DNA of 64,000 nt from Arthrobacter ipis (GCF_014694315.1 NZ_JAAOXD010000007.1:480082-544081); one strand, 5' to 3'; shown: positions 33,385 to 42,612, counted from the stretch's first letter. The notes: generated by a model from the sequence alone, not told the origin. A program made the numbers and translations.

Positions 33385-34799
33385 GCTGCGTCTTCCAGGC
33401 GGACCATGTCGCGGCCGCGGACCTCGGGTCCCACAACGGCGGACACCAGGGTGATCAGCGAGTAGCCGATGAGCATGGCGGCCAGCGGCCACCAGTGCCC
33501 GGTGACGGCGGTGAGCGTGGCGGCGAGCAGGGGGCCGATGGCGGTGGCGAGGATGCCGCCGATTTCCTTGGCCAGGGCCAGCTGCGTGAAGCGGGTGCGG
33601 GCTCCGAAGAATTCGGCCATGGTGACGCTTTCCATCGAGAACAGGCTGAGCACGCCGAGGTTCAGGCCGGCGACGATGGCGATGGTGACGAGTGTCGGGT
33701 TGCCGCTGGTGACCATCAGCATCATGGGGATCGCGAACAGGGCGGTGAGGGAGCTCAGGATGATGTACAGGGGCCGCCGGCCGAAGCGGTCGCCCAGGAG
33801 GCCGATCAGGGGGATGGTGGCGAAGCCGATGATCGAGCCGATCATGATTGCCGTGGTGCCGACGGTCTTGTTCATGAGCAGGACCGTGGCGAGGTAGCCG
33901 ATGAGGAAGGTCTGGATGAGCCCGGAGTTGCCGGCCTGCCCGAAGCGGAGGCCGAGGGCGATCAGGAAGGACTTGCCCTTGCGCTGGTGCAGCGCGGCTT
34001 CGATGGTGCTGGTGGACTGCGTCTTGTGCTTGGGCTGGTCTGCTTCGCTTGCTGCGGTTCCCGCCTCGGCGGCGAGGTCACGCTTGGCGAGTGCGACGCC
34101 GTCGACGACGTCCTCACGCTGTTCGAAAACCGGGCTCTCCTTGAGGGAGCGGCGGATCCAGACGGCGAAGATCATCAGCAGGAAGCTGGCCAGGAACGGC
34201 AGGCGCCAGCCCCAGGTCAGCAGCTGGTCCTCGGAGAGCACCGCCACCAGGATGGCCCAAAGCGCGGACGCAGCGAGGGTGCCGGAGTTGGTGCCGAGGC
34301 AGACGAGGGAGGAAATGAGACCGCGGCGGCGGGCCGGGGCGTACTCCGCGAGCATCACGGTGGCGCCGGCGATTTCCGCGCCAGCACCGAAGCCCTGGAT
34401 CAGGCGCAGGGCCACGAGGAGGATGGGCGCCCAGATGCCCACCATGCCGTAGGTGGGCAGGACACCGATGAGCGTGGTGGACGCACCCATCAGCGCGATG
34501 GTGATGAAGAGGACCTTCTTGCGGCCGATCCGGTCACCCATGCGGCCGAAGTACACGGCACCGACCAGGCGGGCCACATAGCCGACGCCGTAGGTTGCCA
34601 TCGCGGCGATAAGGCCGACGACCGGGCTTACGTCGGGGAAGAAGATCTTGTTGAAGACGATGGCTGCAGCCAGCGAGTAGAGCTGGAAGTCCATGAATTC
34701 CATGGCCGTTCCGAGCCAGCCGGAGACCGCAACCTTCGCAAGGTCGCGAGTGGTCCTTGTTTCGGTCTTGGCGGTGGGCGGTGCGATGCTCTCGGTCAT
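33381..34799 (-). CDS. MFS transporter, MHS family (sugar-acid uptake)
   Basis: A 472-residue protein with about 12 membrane segments. The MHS pattern is present: SGWLGTAMEFMDFQLYSLAA, GRMGDRIGRKKVLF and IQGFGAGAEIAGA. A charged loop of about 50 residues (REDVVDGVALAKRD...KHKTQS) lies in the middle. As first gene of the sugar-acid operon it should import the hexonate substrate with protons. The ATG at 34799 has AAAGGAG. The promoter lies between this gene and the divergent GntR gene. Confidence 0.87.
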   Translation of the reverse strand: MTESIAPPTAKTETRTTRDLAKVAVSGWLGTAMEFMDFQLYSLAAAIVFNKIFFPDVSPVVGLIAAMATYGVGYVARLVGAVYFGRMGDRIGRKKVLFITIALMGASTTLIGVLPTYGMVGIWAPILLVALRLIQGFGAGAEIAGATVMLAEYAPARRRGLISSLVCLGTNSGTLAASALWAILVAVLSEDQLLTWGWRLPFLASFLLMIFAVWIRRSLKESPVFEQREDVVDGVALAKRDLAAEAGTAASEADQPKHKTQSTSTIEAALHQRKGKSFLIALGLRFGQAGNSGLIQTFLIGYLATVLLMNKTVGTTAIMIGSIIGFATIPLIGLLGDRFGRRPLYIILSSLTALFAIPMMLMVTSGNPTLVTIAIVAGLNLGVLSLFSMESVTMAEFFGARTRFTQLALAKEIGGILATAIGPLLAATLTAVTGHWWPLAAMLIGYSLITLVSAVVGPEVRGRDMVRLEDAA

Positions 34800-34900
34800 C
34801 TGTTGCTCCTTTGCAGGCGATGAAGAAGGGGTGGAGAGATATGCCTGTGAATTGTGGCCGGTTCGGTGGACAGGAAAGCTGTCCTTTGGCCGCTTGCTGA

Positions 34901-34935
34901 CTACCATACAAGCACTACCATTCTAGTTTGTCAAC
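34901..34935. promoter_or_regulatory. Divergent promoter region with candidate GntR operator
   Basis: TTTGTCAACGAT (34927-34938) resembles the GntR palindromes of the first island at 10 of 12 positions. On the minus strand it holds a consensus -35 TTGACA facing the transporter, with a possible -10 TTGTAT 17 bases on. ACTACCAT occurs twice (34901-34908 and 34914-34921). Either element could be the operator of the adjacent regulator. Confidence 0.5.
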
Positions 34936-34953
34936 GATGGCTACACTGGATGC

Positions 34954-35685
34954 ATGGCAACCGGCAAACCCGAAAAAGGGCAGTCTCCGCGGCTTTCCGT
35001 GCGGGACCAGACACTGGATACGCTCCGGCGTCGCATCATCTCCCTGCAGCTTCCTCCCGGCGAGCCGCTGTCCGAAAACGAGCTCGCCCAGGAGCTGGGT
35101 GTCAGCCGGACGCCCGTGCGCGAAAGCCTCATCCTGCTCCGCGAAGAGGGGCTGGTGCAGGTCTTCCCGCAGATCGGTTCGTTCGTCTCGCTCGTGGACC
35201 TGGGCCGTGTAGCCGAGGCGCAGTTCGTCCGCGAAGCCATTGAATGCGCTTCCCTGAAGGAAGCGGTTGTGGACGCCACCGGGCTCGCCGGACTGCGGGA
35301 GATCCTGGCCGCACAGCGAACCGCAGAGGCCGCCGGCGACATAGAGGAGTTCTTCCGGCTCGACGAGGACTTCCACCGCGAGCTCCTTCGCCTGGCGGGC
35401 CACGAGTCGGCCTGGACTGCGGTCAACTCGGCCAAGGCCCACCTGGACCGTGCCCGCCGGCTTAGCCTGATCGACACCCGGCCCGTGTCCACGCTGATCG
35501 AACAGCACACCGCCGTGGTGGACGCACTCGAGGCCAACAACCGCGCCGAAGCAGACAGCTCGCTGCGCGTGCACCTGCGCGGCGTCTTCGAGGACGTCAA
35601 GCGCATCCAGGCCTCATCACCCGAGCTCTTCTCGGACGGCACAGCATCCCGCCCCGTAAGGCGCAGCATCGCCCGTCTTTCCTAG
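34954..35685 (+). CDS. GntR-family regulator, FCD subfamily, of the sugar-acid operon
   Basis: A 243-residue protein. The winged helix has PLSENELAQELGVSRTPVRESLILLREEGLV; the FCD domain has RLDEDFHRELLRLAGHES and later H residues (EQHTAVVDAL, LRVHLRGV) for metal/effector binding. It is divergent from the transporter gene and so the likely local repressor. No ribosome binding site is seen. TACACT at 34942-34947 would place transcription start at the ATG, so the mRNA may be leaderless. Confidence 0.87.
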   Translation: MATGKPEKGQSPRLSVRDQTLDTLRRRIISLQLPPGEPLSENELAQELGVSRTPVRESLILLREEGLVQVFPQIGSFVSLVDLGRVAEAQFVREAIECASLKEAVVDATGLAGLREILAAQRTAEAAGDIEEFFRLDEDFHRELLRLAGHESAWTAVNSAKAHLDRARRLSLIDTRPVSTLIEQHTAVVDALEANNRAEADSSLRVHLRGVFEDVKRIQASSPELFSDGTASRPVRRSIARLS

Positions 35686-35883
35686 TCTTTACGCCTCGCC
35701 GCGGCTGCGATGGTTCAACCTGGATCTGGACTTGCTCGATCAGAGGCCCCGTCGGGGCTGATATCCGGAAGCGTACGTCTAAGGGAGCGTCACGTCCGCT
35801 CAGCGGGCGTCTACGCGACCGAGTACGCGGAGGATGTCAGCCCAGACGGGCCGGAGTGACAGAGGCGAAGACCCGACGTGAGG

Positions 35884-36429
35884 CTACCCCTGCTTCACCA
35901 GCGCGGCCTCAAGGTTGATCTTCACCTTGTCGCTGACCAGGAGCCCGCCGGCTTCAAGAGCCGCGTTCCAGGTCAGGCCGAACTCCTTGCGGCTTATGTC
36001 GGCCTCTGCAGAGAAACCCGCGCGGGTGGCACCGAACGGGTCGACGGCGACGCCTGTGAACTCAACCTCGAGCTCGACAGGCTTAGTGATGCCCTTGATG
36101 GTGAGGTCGCCGGTCAGGGTGTAATCCTCGCCGTCGCCGTCGATGTGAGTGCCCTTGAAGGTCATCTCCGGAAATTCCGCGACGTCGAAGAAGTCCGCCC
36201 CCTGCACGTGGGCGTCGCGGTTGGCATCGCCGGAATCGAAGCTGGCGGTGCTGACGGTGGCATGCAGCGACGAGTCGGCCAGGGTGTCCCGCACATGGGC
36301 CTCGCCGGTTGCTTCCCGGAACCGCCCGCGGACCTTGCTGATCCCGGCGTGCCGCACGCTGAAGCCGATCTCACTGTGGGACATATCAAGTGTCCAAATG
36401 CCGGGGGTCAGGCCTGCGGGAAGAGTCAT
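35884..36429 (-). CDS. YceI-like family protein
   Basis: A 181-residue lipocalin-like YceI protein: GIWTLDMSHSEIGFSVRHAGISKVRGRF at the start, DFFDVAEFPEMTFKGT, LTGDLTIKGITKPVELEVEF and a C-terminal GLTWNAALEAGGLLVSDKVKI. The family binds isoprenoid-type lipids and is often induced by stress. There is no signal peptide, so this one is cytoplasmic. AAAGGAG precedes the ATG. Monocistronic. Confidence 0.9.
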   Translation of the reverse strand: MTLPAGLTPGIWTLDMSHSEIGFSVRHAGISKVRGRFREATGEAHVRDTLADSSLHATVSTASFDSGDANRDAHVQGADFFDVAEFPEMTFKGTHIDGDGEDYTLTGDLTIKGITKPVELEVEFTGVAVDPFGATRAGFSAEADISRKEFGLTWNAALEAGGLLVSDKVKINLEAALVKQG

Positions 36430-36791
36430 GGCGCATCTCCTTTGAAGGAAAACCCTGCTGGTCAGTGCGATTTCAACACTGGTTTAGCCCGGCGGTGAAG
36501 TCAAGGACGAGTAGCTTCCCCCGCGGGCCATACGGGGCCACAAGGGCGCCCAGAAGAAATCTGGCACATTCCTAGCTAATTTTCAGGAAACTTCTCTAGC
36601 CTAGGAGCAGGCCCACCCCGTATCCCCCATCCGAGGTGGTCCTGCCGCTAGGAGAAGCCCCGCAAAGCCGTCAGGCAGTGCGGGGCTCTCTGCGTTTCAG
36701 GACGTCATCCGCGTGGCACCGCCAGCTCCGCCCGGCCAGCCAGTACGATCGATCGTTGAATCGACAACCAGCGCCCCGGGAGTACACCGCC
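36430..36791. other. Intergenic region with candidate structured RNA
   Basis: No gene. Two stem-loops stand side by side: CTAGGAGCAGG (36601) with CCTGCCGCTAG (36641), enclosing a smaller CCACC/GGTGG stem, and AGCCCCGC (36656-36663) with GCGGGGCT (36680-36687). They lie 100-190 bases upstream of the secreted nuclease start. They could be a leader structure or a small RNA; no known riboswitch class was recognised. Confidence 0.4.
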
Positions 36792-37529
36792 TTGCACCAA
36801 GCACCGACCCGCAGAAGGAACTGGTTTGCAGCCGGCGCCCTTGCCGCCGCCATCCTGGCCAGCACCGCCTGCGGCGGAGTCATCAGCGCAACCCGGCAGC
36901 CGTCGTCGGACGCTGTTCCCGGCGGGTCAGCCGGCAACGCGCCCGGCTACGCTGTCAAAGCAGCCGACCTCCTCGCCACGCTGCCGGTCAAGGGACGCGC
37001 ACCGAAAACGGGCTACGACCGGGAAGAGTTCGGGCCGGCATGGTCGGACACGGACCACAACGGCTGTGACACCCGCAACGACATCCTCGCCCGGGACCTC
37101 AAAGCCACAACCTTCAAGCCTGGAACGAAGAACTGCATCGTGCTGACCGGTTCCCTGGCTGATCCGTACACGGCCACCACCATCGCCTTCACGCGCGGCA
37201 GCAAAACCAGCAGCGCAGTCCAGATCGACCACGTCGTTGCCCTCAGCGACGCGTGGCAGAAGGGCGCCCAGCGCCTCAGCAAGGCAGAGCGGACCGCGTT
37301 CGCCAACGATCCCCTCAACCTGCTGGCCGCGTCCGGCCCCGCAAACCAGCAAAAGTCCGACGGCGACGCCGCAACCTGGCTGCCGAGCAGCAAGGCCTAC
37401 CGCTGCCCGTACGTCGCGCGGCAGATTTCGGTCAAGGCGAAGTACAAGCTGTGGGTGACCCAGGGCGAGCGCACGGCAATGGCCTCCGTCCTGGCCCAGT
37501 GCGGCGGCACGGTGGCCGGCGGCAGGTAA
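36792..37529 (+). CDS. Secreted HNH-family endonuclease (DUF1524-like)
   Basis: About 245 residues. The N-terminus (RRRNWFAAGALAAAILASTACGG) is a signal peptide with a possible lipobox before Cys. The nuclease core has YDREEFGPAWSDTDHNGCDTRNDIL, VQIDHVVALSDAWQKGA with the DH metal-binding motif, and NDPLNLLAASGPANQQKSDGDAATWLP. It is an extracellular nuclease, probably for nutrient DNA. The TTG at 36792, 9 bases after GGGAG, starts exactly at the signal peptide; an open frame from 36636 lacks homology. Confidence 0.83.
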   Translation: MHQAPTRRRNWFAAGALAAAILASTACGGVISATRQPSSDAVPGGSAGNAPGYAVKAADLLATLPVKGRAPKTGYDREEFGPAWSDTDHNGCDTRNDILARDLKATTFKPGTKNCIVLTGSLADPYTATTIAFTRGSKTSSAVQIDHVVALSDAWQKGAQRLSKAERTAFANDPLNLLAASGPANQQKSDGDAATWLPSSKAYRCPYVARQISVKAKYKLWVTQGERTAMASVLAQCGGTVAGGR

Positions 37530-37572
37530 CCCGCCCCAAGACCGTCGGGAGCCCGGGCAGACAGGCCGCCGC

Positions 37573-37869
37573 TTAGCCCTCCTCCGGCACCTCGCCCGCG
37601 AACGGGTAGTCCTCCTCGTCGCTGCCGGGCGTGCCCGCGGCCTGCTCAATGGCGTCGGCCTCGGCCGCTTCCTCGGCAGACAGATCGGGGGCGGCGCCCG
37701 GGCCGTTGGACCTCAGCGGGGTCCGCTGCTCCAGGGCATCCGCCTCGGGAACGTCCTCCGGCAACGGCCGCTGTTCCTCGTCCCCGGACTCCCCGCCCGC
37801 CGATTGGCGCTGCTCAAACGCATCGACGTCCGGCACTTCGAGCGGTGTTTCGTCCTGCTGGCTGTTCAT
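37573..37869 (-). CDS. Small acidic protein with triple DADxxEQ repeat
   Basis: A 98-residue acidic protein (net charge strongly negative). A short motif occurs three times: EVPDVDAFEQRQ, DVPEADALEQRT and EAAEADAIEQAA. No hydrophobic core is apparent, so it is probably disordered. AGGAGG precedes the ATG. No function is known; a binding or chaperone-adaptor role through the repeated motif is speculation. Confidence 0.75.
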   Translation of the reverse strand: MNSQQDETPLEVPDVDAFEQRQSAGGESGDEEQRPLPEDVPEADALEQRTPLRSNGPGAAPDLSAEEAAEADAIEQAAGTPGSDEEDYPFAGEVPEEG

Positions 37870-37934
37870 GGATCTCCTCCTGTGGCTGGGCCCGTCCTTC
37901 CACGAGTCTGGCCCTACTCCCCCACGACGGCAAT

Positions 37935-37984
37935 GGGGACCGCGTGGCGGCCCAACCTCTAAGGCCGGGGCGCACGCGGTCCCC
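37935..37984 (-). terminator. Hairpin downstream of fdhA
   Basis: GGGGACCGCGTG and CACGCGGTCCCC form a perfect 12-bp stem, with CGACGG/CCGTCG extending it outside. It lies 17 bases past the fdhA stop. Confidence 0.65.
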
Positions 37985-38000
37985 CGTCGCTGTTCCTACG

Positions 38001-39212
38001 TCAGCTGAGGTATCCGTTCGGGTTCAGCACGTACTTGGTGGCGGCGCCGGCGTCGAATTCGGCGTACCCCCTAGGTGCGTCCTCCAGCAGGATCGGCTTG
38101 GCGTTGACGTTCTTGGCGATGCTCACGCGGTCGTTGAGGATGGCCATCATCAACTGCCGGTTGTACTTCATCACCGGACACTGGCCCGTGGTGAAGCTCA
38201 GCGACTTCGCCCAGCCCGTGCCGAGGCTCAGGCTCAGCGCGCCCTTCTTGGCAGACTCGTCGATGCCGCCCGGGTCCCCCGTCACGTACAGGCCCGGAAT
38301 GCCTAGCGCACCGCCGGCCGCCGCGACGTCCATCAGCGAATTCAACACCGTGGCCGGCGCCTCCTGGGCGCCCTGGCCGTGGCCCTTCGCCTCGAAGCCC
38401 ACGGCGTCCACGCCGCAGTCCACCTCAGGAACACCGAGGATCTGTTCGATCTGCTCCGCGGGCCCGCCCTTGGTGAGGTCCACCGTTTCGCAGCCGAAGC
38501 TGCGGGCCTGCGCCAGCCGGTCACTGTTCATGTCGCCCACAATTACGACGGCGGCACCCAGCAGGTGCGCGCTCGTCGCCGCTGCCAGTCCAACAGGACC
38601 CGCCCCCGCGACGTAGACGGTGGAGCCGACGCCGACCCCCGCCGATACGGCACCGTGGTAGCCAGTGGGGAAGATGTCCGAGAGCATGGCCAGGTCCAGG
38701 ATCTTCTCCATGGCCTTGTCCTTGTCCGGGAACTTGAGCAGGTTCCAGTCCGCGTACGGCACGAGCACATAGTTGGCCTGGCCGCCCACCCAGCCGCCCA
38801 TGTCCACATAGCCGTAGGCGCTGCCCGGGCGGTCCGGGTTTACGTTGAGGCAGATGCCGGTCTTCCGCTCCTTGCAGTTCCGGCAGCGGCCGCACGAAAT
38901 GTTGAACGGCACCGAGCAGATGTCCCCGACCTTGATGAACTCGACGCCGGGCCCCACCTCCACCACCTCGCCGGTGATTTCGTGGCCCAGCACCAGGTCC
39001 GACGGCGCCGTGGTCCGCCCTCGGACCATGTGCTGGTCCGAACCGCAGATGTTCGTGGCCACCGTCTTGATAATCGCGCCGTGTGGAACCTGGCGCCCGA
39101 CATTGGCCGGATTTACACCCGGCCCGTCCTTGAGTTCAAAAGTGGGGTAGTCGATATCGATGACTTCCACCTTGCCGGGTCCCTTGTAGGCAACGGCTTT
39201 GTTCCCTTCCAT
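38001..39212 (-). CDS. fdhA: Glutathione-independent formaldehyde dehydrogenase (zinc, FdhA type)
   Basis: A 403-residue zinc dehydrogenase. Catalytic ligands are Cys56 in ICGSDQHMVRGR and His77 in LVLGHEITG; structural zinc cysteines 107, 110, 113 and 121 are in CGRCRNCKERKTGIC. The cofactor site reads VAGAGPVGLAAATSAHLLGA. These match the Pseudomonas FdhA layout, which oxidises formaldehyde (and dismutates aldehydes) with bound NAD. The ATG at 39212 has AGGAGGAA; in-frame sequence upstream is not homologous. Monocistronic. Confidence 0.9.
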   Translation of the reverse strand: MEGNKAVAYKGPGKVEVIDIDYPTFELKDGPGVNPANVGRQVPHGAIIKTVATNICGSDQHMVRGRTTAPSDLVLGHEITGEVVEVGPGVEFIKVGDICSVPFNISCGRCRNCKERKTGICLNVNPDRPGSAYGYVDMGGWVGGQANYVLVPYADWNLLKFPDKDKAMEKILDLAMLSDIFPTGYHGAVSAGVGVGSTVYVAGAGPVGLAAATSAHLLGAAVVIVGDMNSDRLAQARSFGCETVDLTKGGPAEQIEQILGVPEVDCGVDAVGFEAKGHGQGAQEAPATVLNSLMDVAAAGGALGIPGLYVTGDPGGIDESAKKGALSLSLGTGWAKSLSFTTGQCPVMKYNRQLMMAILNDRVSIAKNVNAKPILLEDAPRGYAEFDAGAATKYVLNPNGYLS

Positions 39213-39522
39213 CTCTTTCCTCCTGGCGTCACGGACCCTTCCCCGTGAAGGGTCGGCGGTGAATTCCTGAGTGATGTGATGCGCCCTCCAGGGCATTCCC
39301 CCGGAAGACCGGACGACGCCGTCGGGCCTTACAGGTGGAGGGTCCTGCCAGTCTAGAACGGTGCCCGCAAAGGGTCCATGGGTTTGGGGGCCCGCGGCGC
39401 AGCTCCCCGCAATAACGTCAATTACGCAACACTATTGGGTCTTTTTTGATCCACCCCGTCGGGCCTACTTTGGGAAGAGCGAGTCGCCCAGCCCGGGGCG
39501 GCCGGACCCTTGGAGGAATCCT

Positions 39523-39825
39523 ATGAGCACGCATGTAGCCGATTGCAGCGTCACCAACTGCTCCTTCAACGACCATTCTGAATGCAACGCCGAGGCCATC
39601 ACGGTTGGCGGCACCACAGACCATGCCTCCTGTGCCACGTTCATCGACACCGGCATACACGGCGGCCTGCCGAAGGTCCTGGCCGGCGTCGGAGCATGCC
39701 AGCGGGCGGAATGCGTCCACAACGACCACCTCATGTGCAAGGCACCGGAAGTCCACGTCGGCCCGGGCCCGGACAACGCCGACTGCCTCACCTACTCCCA
39801 CAATGGACGGCAGGCCGCCCACTAA
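39523..39825 (+). CDS. DUF1540 protein with two Cys repeats
   Basis: A 100-residue protein of two tandem DUF1540 units: CSVTNCSFNDHSECNAEAITV...C and CQRAECVHNDHLMCKAPEVHVG...C. Each has four Cys plus a His, the pattern of a small metal-binding knuckle. GGAGG at 39512-39516 fixes the ATG. It stands alone. Function unknown. Confidence 0.85.
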   Translation: MSTHVADCSVTNCSFNDHSECNAEAITVGGTTDHASCATFIDTGIHGGLPKVLAGVGACQRAECVHNDHLMCKAPEVHVGPGPDNADCLTYSHNGRQAAH

Positions 39826-39835
39826 TCTGCGCAGG

Positions 39836-39975
39836 CATGTGGGGTCCCCCCATTGGCGCTGCTCCTCGCTCAGCAAAGCTCCCGGTACGGCTTGATTGTC
39901 ATAGCCTCTTGCTAGATTCGAATCAGCGCACCGGGAACCGTCCCGGAGCGAGGCTGCCAATGGGGAGGCCCCATG
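39836..39975. repeat. Imperfect inverted repeat covering a translation start
   Basis: The left arm starts TGGGGTCCCCCCATTGGC (about 39839) and the right arm ends GCCAATGGGGAGGCCCCA (about 39973). They match at 15 of 17 core positions, and inner segments (CTCGCTC, CCGGTACGG/CCGTCCCGG) also pair in part. The right arm contains the GGGGAGG ribosome binding site and ATG of the nuclease gene. Confidence 0.65.
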
Positions 39976-42612
39976 TTCCTGCTCCACCCGACCACGCCGG
40001 GAGCGCCAGCTGATCTGGTGTTCTCGGCCAGCGACCTCGTGGCCGCCAGTGAGTGCGAGTACCGCACGCTGCGGATCCTGGACGAGAAGCTGGGCCGCTC
40101 CCCTAAGGCCGATTTCCCCGCCGACGAGATGCAGGCCCGTGCAGGCAAACTCGGCGAGCTCCACGAGCACAAGGTGCTCGCCTCCCTCATCGACGAGCAC
40201 GGCCCCTGGGATCCGGCGCGCGGCACCGGCGTCCACTGCGTGGACCGCGGAACCACGGACCGGGCGGACCTGGCAGACAAAGCCCGGGAAACCGCCGCCG
40301 CCCTCCGCACCGGCGCCGACGTCGTCTTCCAGGCCACCTTCTTCGACGGCGAATTCCTCGGCTACGCTGACTTCCTGGTGCGGGAGGAAACTGACCCGCC
40401 TGGTTCTGACGTGCCAAGTTCCGGCCTGTCTGGCGGCGACGGCGGTGCCCCGCGGTACGCGGTCTGGGACACCAAGCTGGCACGGCACGCCAAGGTGGGG
40501 GCCCTGCTGCAGCTTGCTGCGTATGGCGACCAGCTGATCAAGCTCGGACTCGAGCCCGCCCGGCGCGTCACCCTGGTACTGGGCAACATGGAGCGCAGCT
40601 TTCACTCACTGGCGGATCTGCTGCCCGTGTACAGGGAGCGCCGGGCGCGGTTCCGCGAGCTCACCGCCGCGCACCGTAACGCGGAGGCCCCCGTGGCGTG
40701 GCAGCAGCCAGGGGTCAGCTACTGCGGCAGGTGCGACTACTGCGCCGAGCAGGTGGCCCAGCACCGGGACCTGCTGATGGTGGCCGGCATGACCTCCGTC
40801 CAGCGGAAGAAGCTGGTTGCGGACGGCATCACCACCATCGACGCCCTCGCCGAACTGCCTCTGCACCTGGCCACAGGGTCGCGGCGGCGGCTGCGCGACC
40901 AGGCAAGGATGCAGACAGGCCGTGAGGTTGAGGACGGTTCACGCACCTTCGTGAAGGAGGGCCAGCCGCACACCGTTACGTACAAGGTGCTGCCGGACAA
41001 CGCGCTGGCCGGGATTCCTGCCCCGAGCGACGGCGACATCTTCTTCGACTTCGAGGGCGACCCCCTCTGGCAGGATCCCGCGGGCCAATGGGGCCTGGAG
41101 TACCTCTTCGGCGTGATCGAGGCTCCGCGGCCCACTGATGATCCGCCGGGCCATGAACCGGTGTTCCGGCCGTTCTGGGCCCACTCGCGCGCGGAGGAAC
41201 GGCAGGCGTTCCTGGACTTCCTCGCCTACGTGGAGGAACGCCGGGCCCGGTTTCCGGACATGCACGTCTACCACTACGCGCCCTACGAAAAAACGGCCCT
41301 GCGCCACCTCTCGCTGAGCCACGTCGCCGGCGAGGACGTGGTGGATTCCTGGTTGCGCGACGGGCTCCTCGTGGACCTCTATGCGACCGTCCGGCACTCA
41401 CTCCGCATCTCCGAGGCCTCGTACTCCATCAAGAAGCTCGAGCCCCTATACATGGGAGACAACCTGCGCTCCGGGGACGTCAAGGACGCCGGCGCTTCGG
41501 TGGTGGCATACGCCGCCTACTGCGAAGCGCGCGACGCCGGACCTGAGACGCAGGCCGCGGCGGCGGCCATTCTGGCGTCCATTTCCGACTACAACCAGTA
41601 CGACTGCCTTTCCACGCTGCGTCTCCGGGACTGGCTGCTGCAACTGCGTGGCAGGGTAGCGCCTGGCGAGGGCGACGCTCTGATGGAGGCCGGTACGGGC
41701 GCGGCCGGCCTGGAGACAGCCGGCCTGGGGACCACGACCGCCGGCGCGGGGACGGCTGCCCCCTCCGCAACACCGTCGGATGCAGTCCCGGACGCTGAAC
41801 CTTCGCAGGAGGAAGCAAGCCTGCGCGCCTTCCTCGACGCCATTCCGGAGCACCGCGAGCTGACGGCGGACGAGCAGGCCGTGGCCATGGTCGCGGCGGC
41901 CACCGGCTATCACCGACGGGAGCGCAAGCAGTTCTGGTGGGAACACTTTGACCGCCTCGAATCCGAGGTCGACAGGTGGCGGGACCAGCGCAACGTGTTC
42001 ATCGTCGAAGCGGCTGAGGTCGTGTCGGACTGGGCGCCGCCCACCGCTCGCGCCCGGACGGAGTCCCGCACCCTGCGGCTCACCGGAATCATGAGCGAGG
42101 GCTCGGAGTTCAAGCCCGGTTCCAAATGGTTCCGGATGTTCGAGGACCCCCTTCCTGACGGCCTCGGGGAGGTCGACGGCGGGCGGACCCCGCGGCGCGC
42201 GGCAGCGCGTCAGCCGGCAAGTGCGGGGGCGGGCACGGCAGGCGCGGGCGGCACGGACAGGACGGCGCCGATGATGCCCGCCAGGATGGTGCCCGCCGTC
42301 AGGGCCATGAGGATGACCAGGGCGTGGAGCTGCAGGGACTTGCTCATGACGACCGGCTGCAGCAGGTCGCCTTCTAGCTGGTTGACCGCGATGACCACTG
42401 CCACGACGACCAGCGCCACCACCGGGCCGCTGGCGACGAGGGCCACCAGGGCTGCCAGGATGCCGGCCACGGTGGCTCCCACGAGCGGAACAAAGGCGCC
42501 GATGAAGACGATGATGGCCAGGGGAATGGCCAGCGGCACCTGCATGATGAGCAGCGCCGCGCCGATGGCCACGGTATCCACCAGCGCCACAATGGCCGTG
42601 CCGCGGACGTAG
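39973..42612 (+). pseudogene. Truncated RecB-like nuclease (TM0106 family) running antisense into the next gene
   Basis: The first 736 codons look real. They start with a RecB-like nuclease (FSASDLVAASECEYRTLRILD, YAVWDTKLARHAKVGALLQLAAYGDQL, SYCGRCDYCAEQ Fe-S cysteines), then an exonuclease-like domain (DIFFDFEGDPLW, YHYAPYEKTALRHL, YNQYDCLSTLRLRDWL). Family members continue with a Dna2-like helicase half to about 1150 residues or more; here homology stops near 42180 (FEDPLPDGLGEV). The frame then reads the complement of the AI-2E gene with unnatural Met/Thr/Ala composition to 42612. The helicase is absent, so the gene is probably inactive or reduced to its nuclease part. Confidence 0.75.

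Noticed and set aside
36601..36690. Known riboswitch or SRP RNA
   Set aside because: None of the conserved cores (for example GGTCAGG/GGAAG of SRP RNA) is present.
39836..39975. tRNA or other stable RNA gene
   Set aside because: The region folds, but no tRNA arms, anticodon loop or CCA-type end can be drawn; the pairing is one long hairpin.
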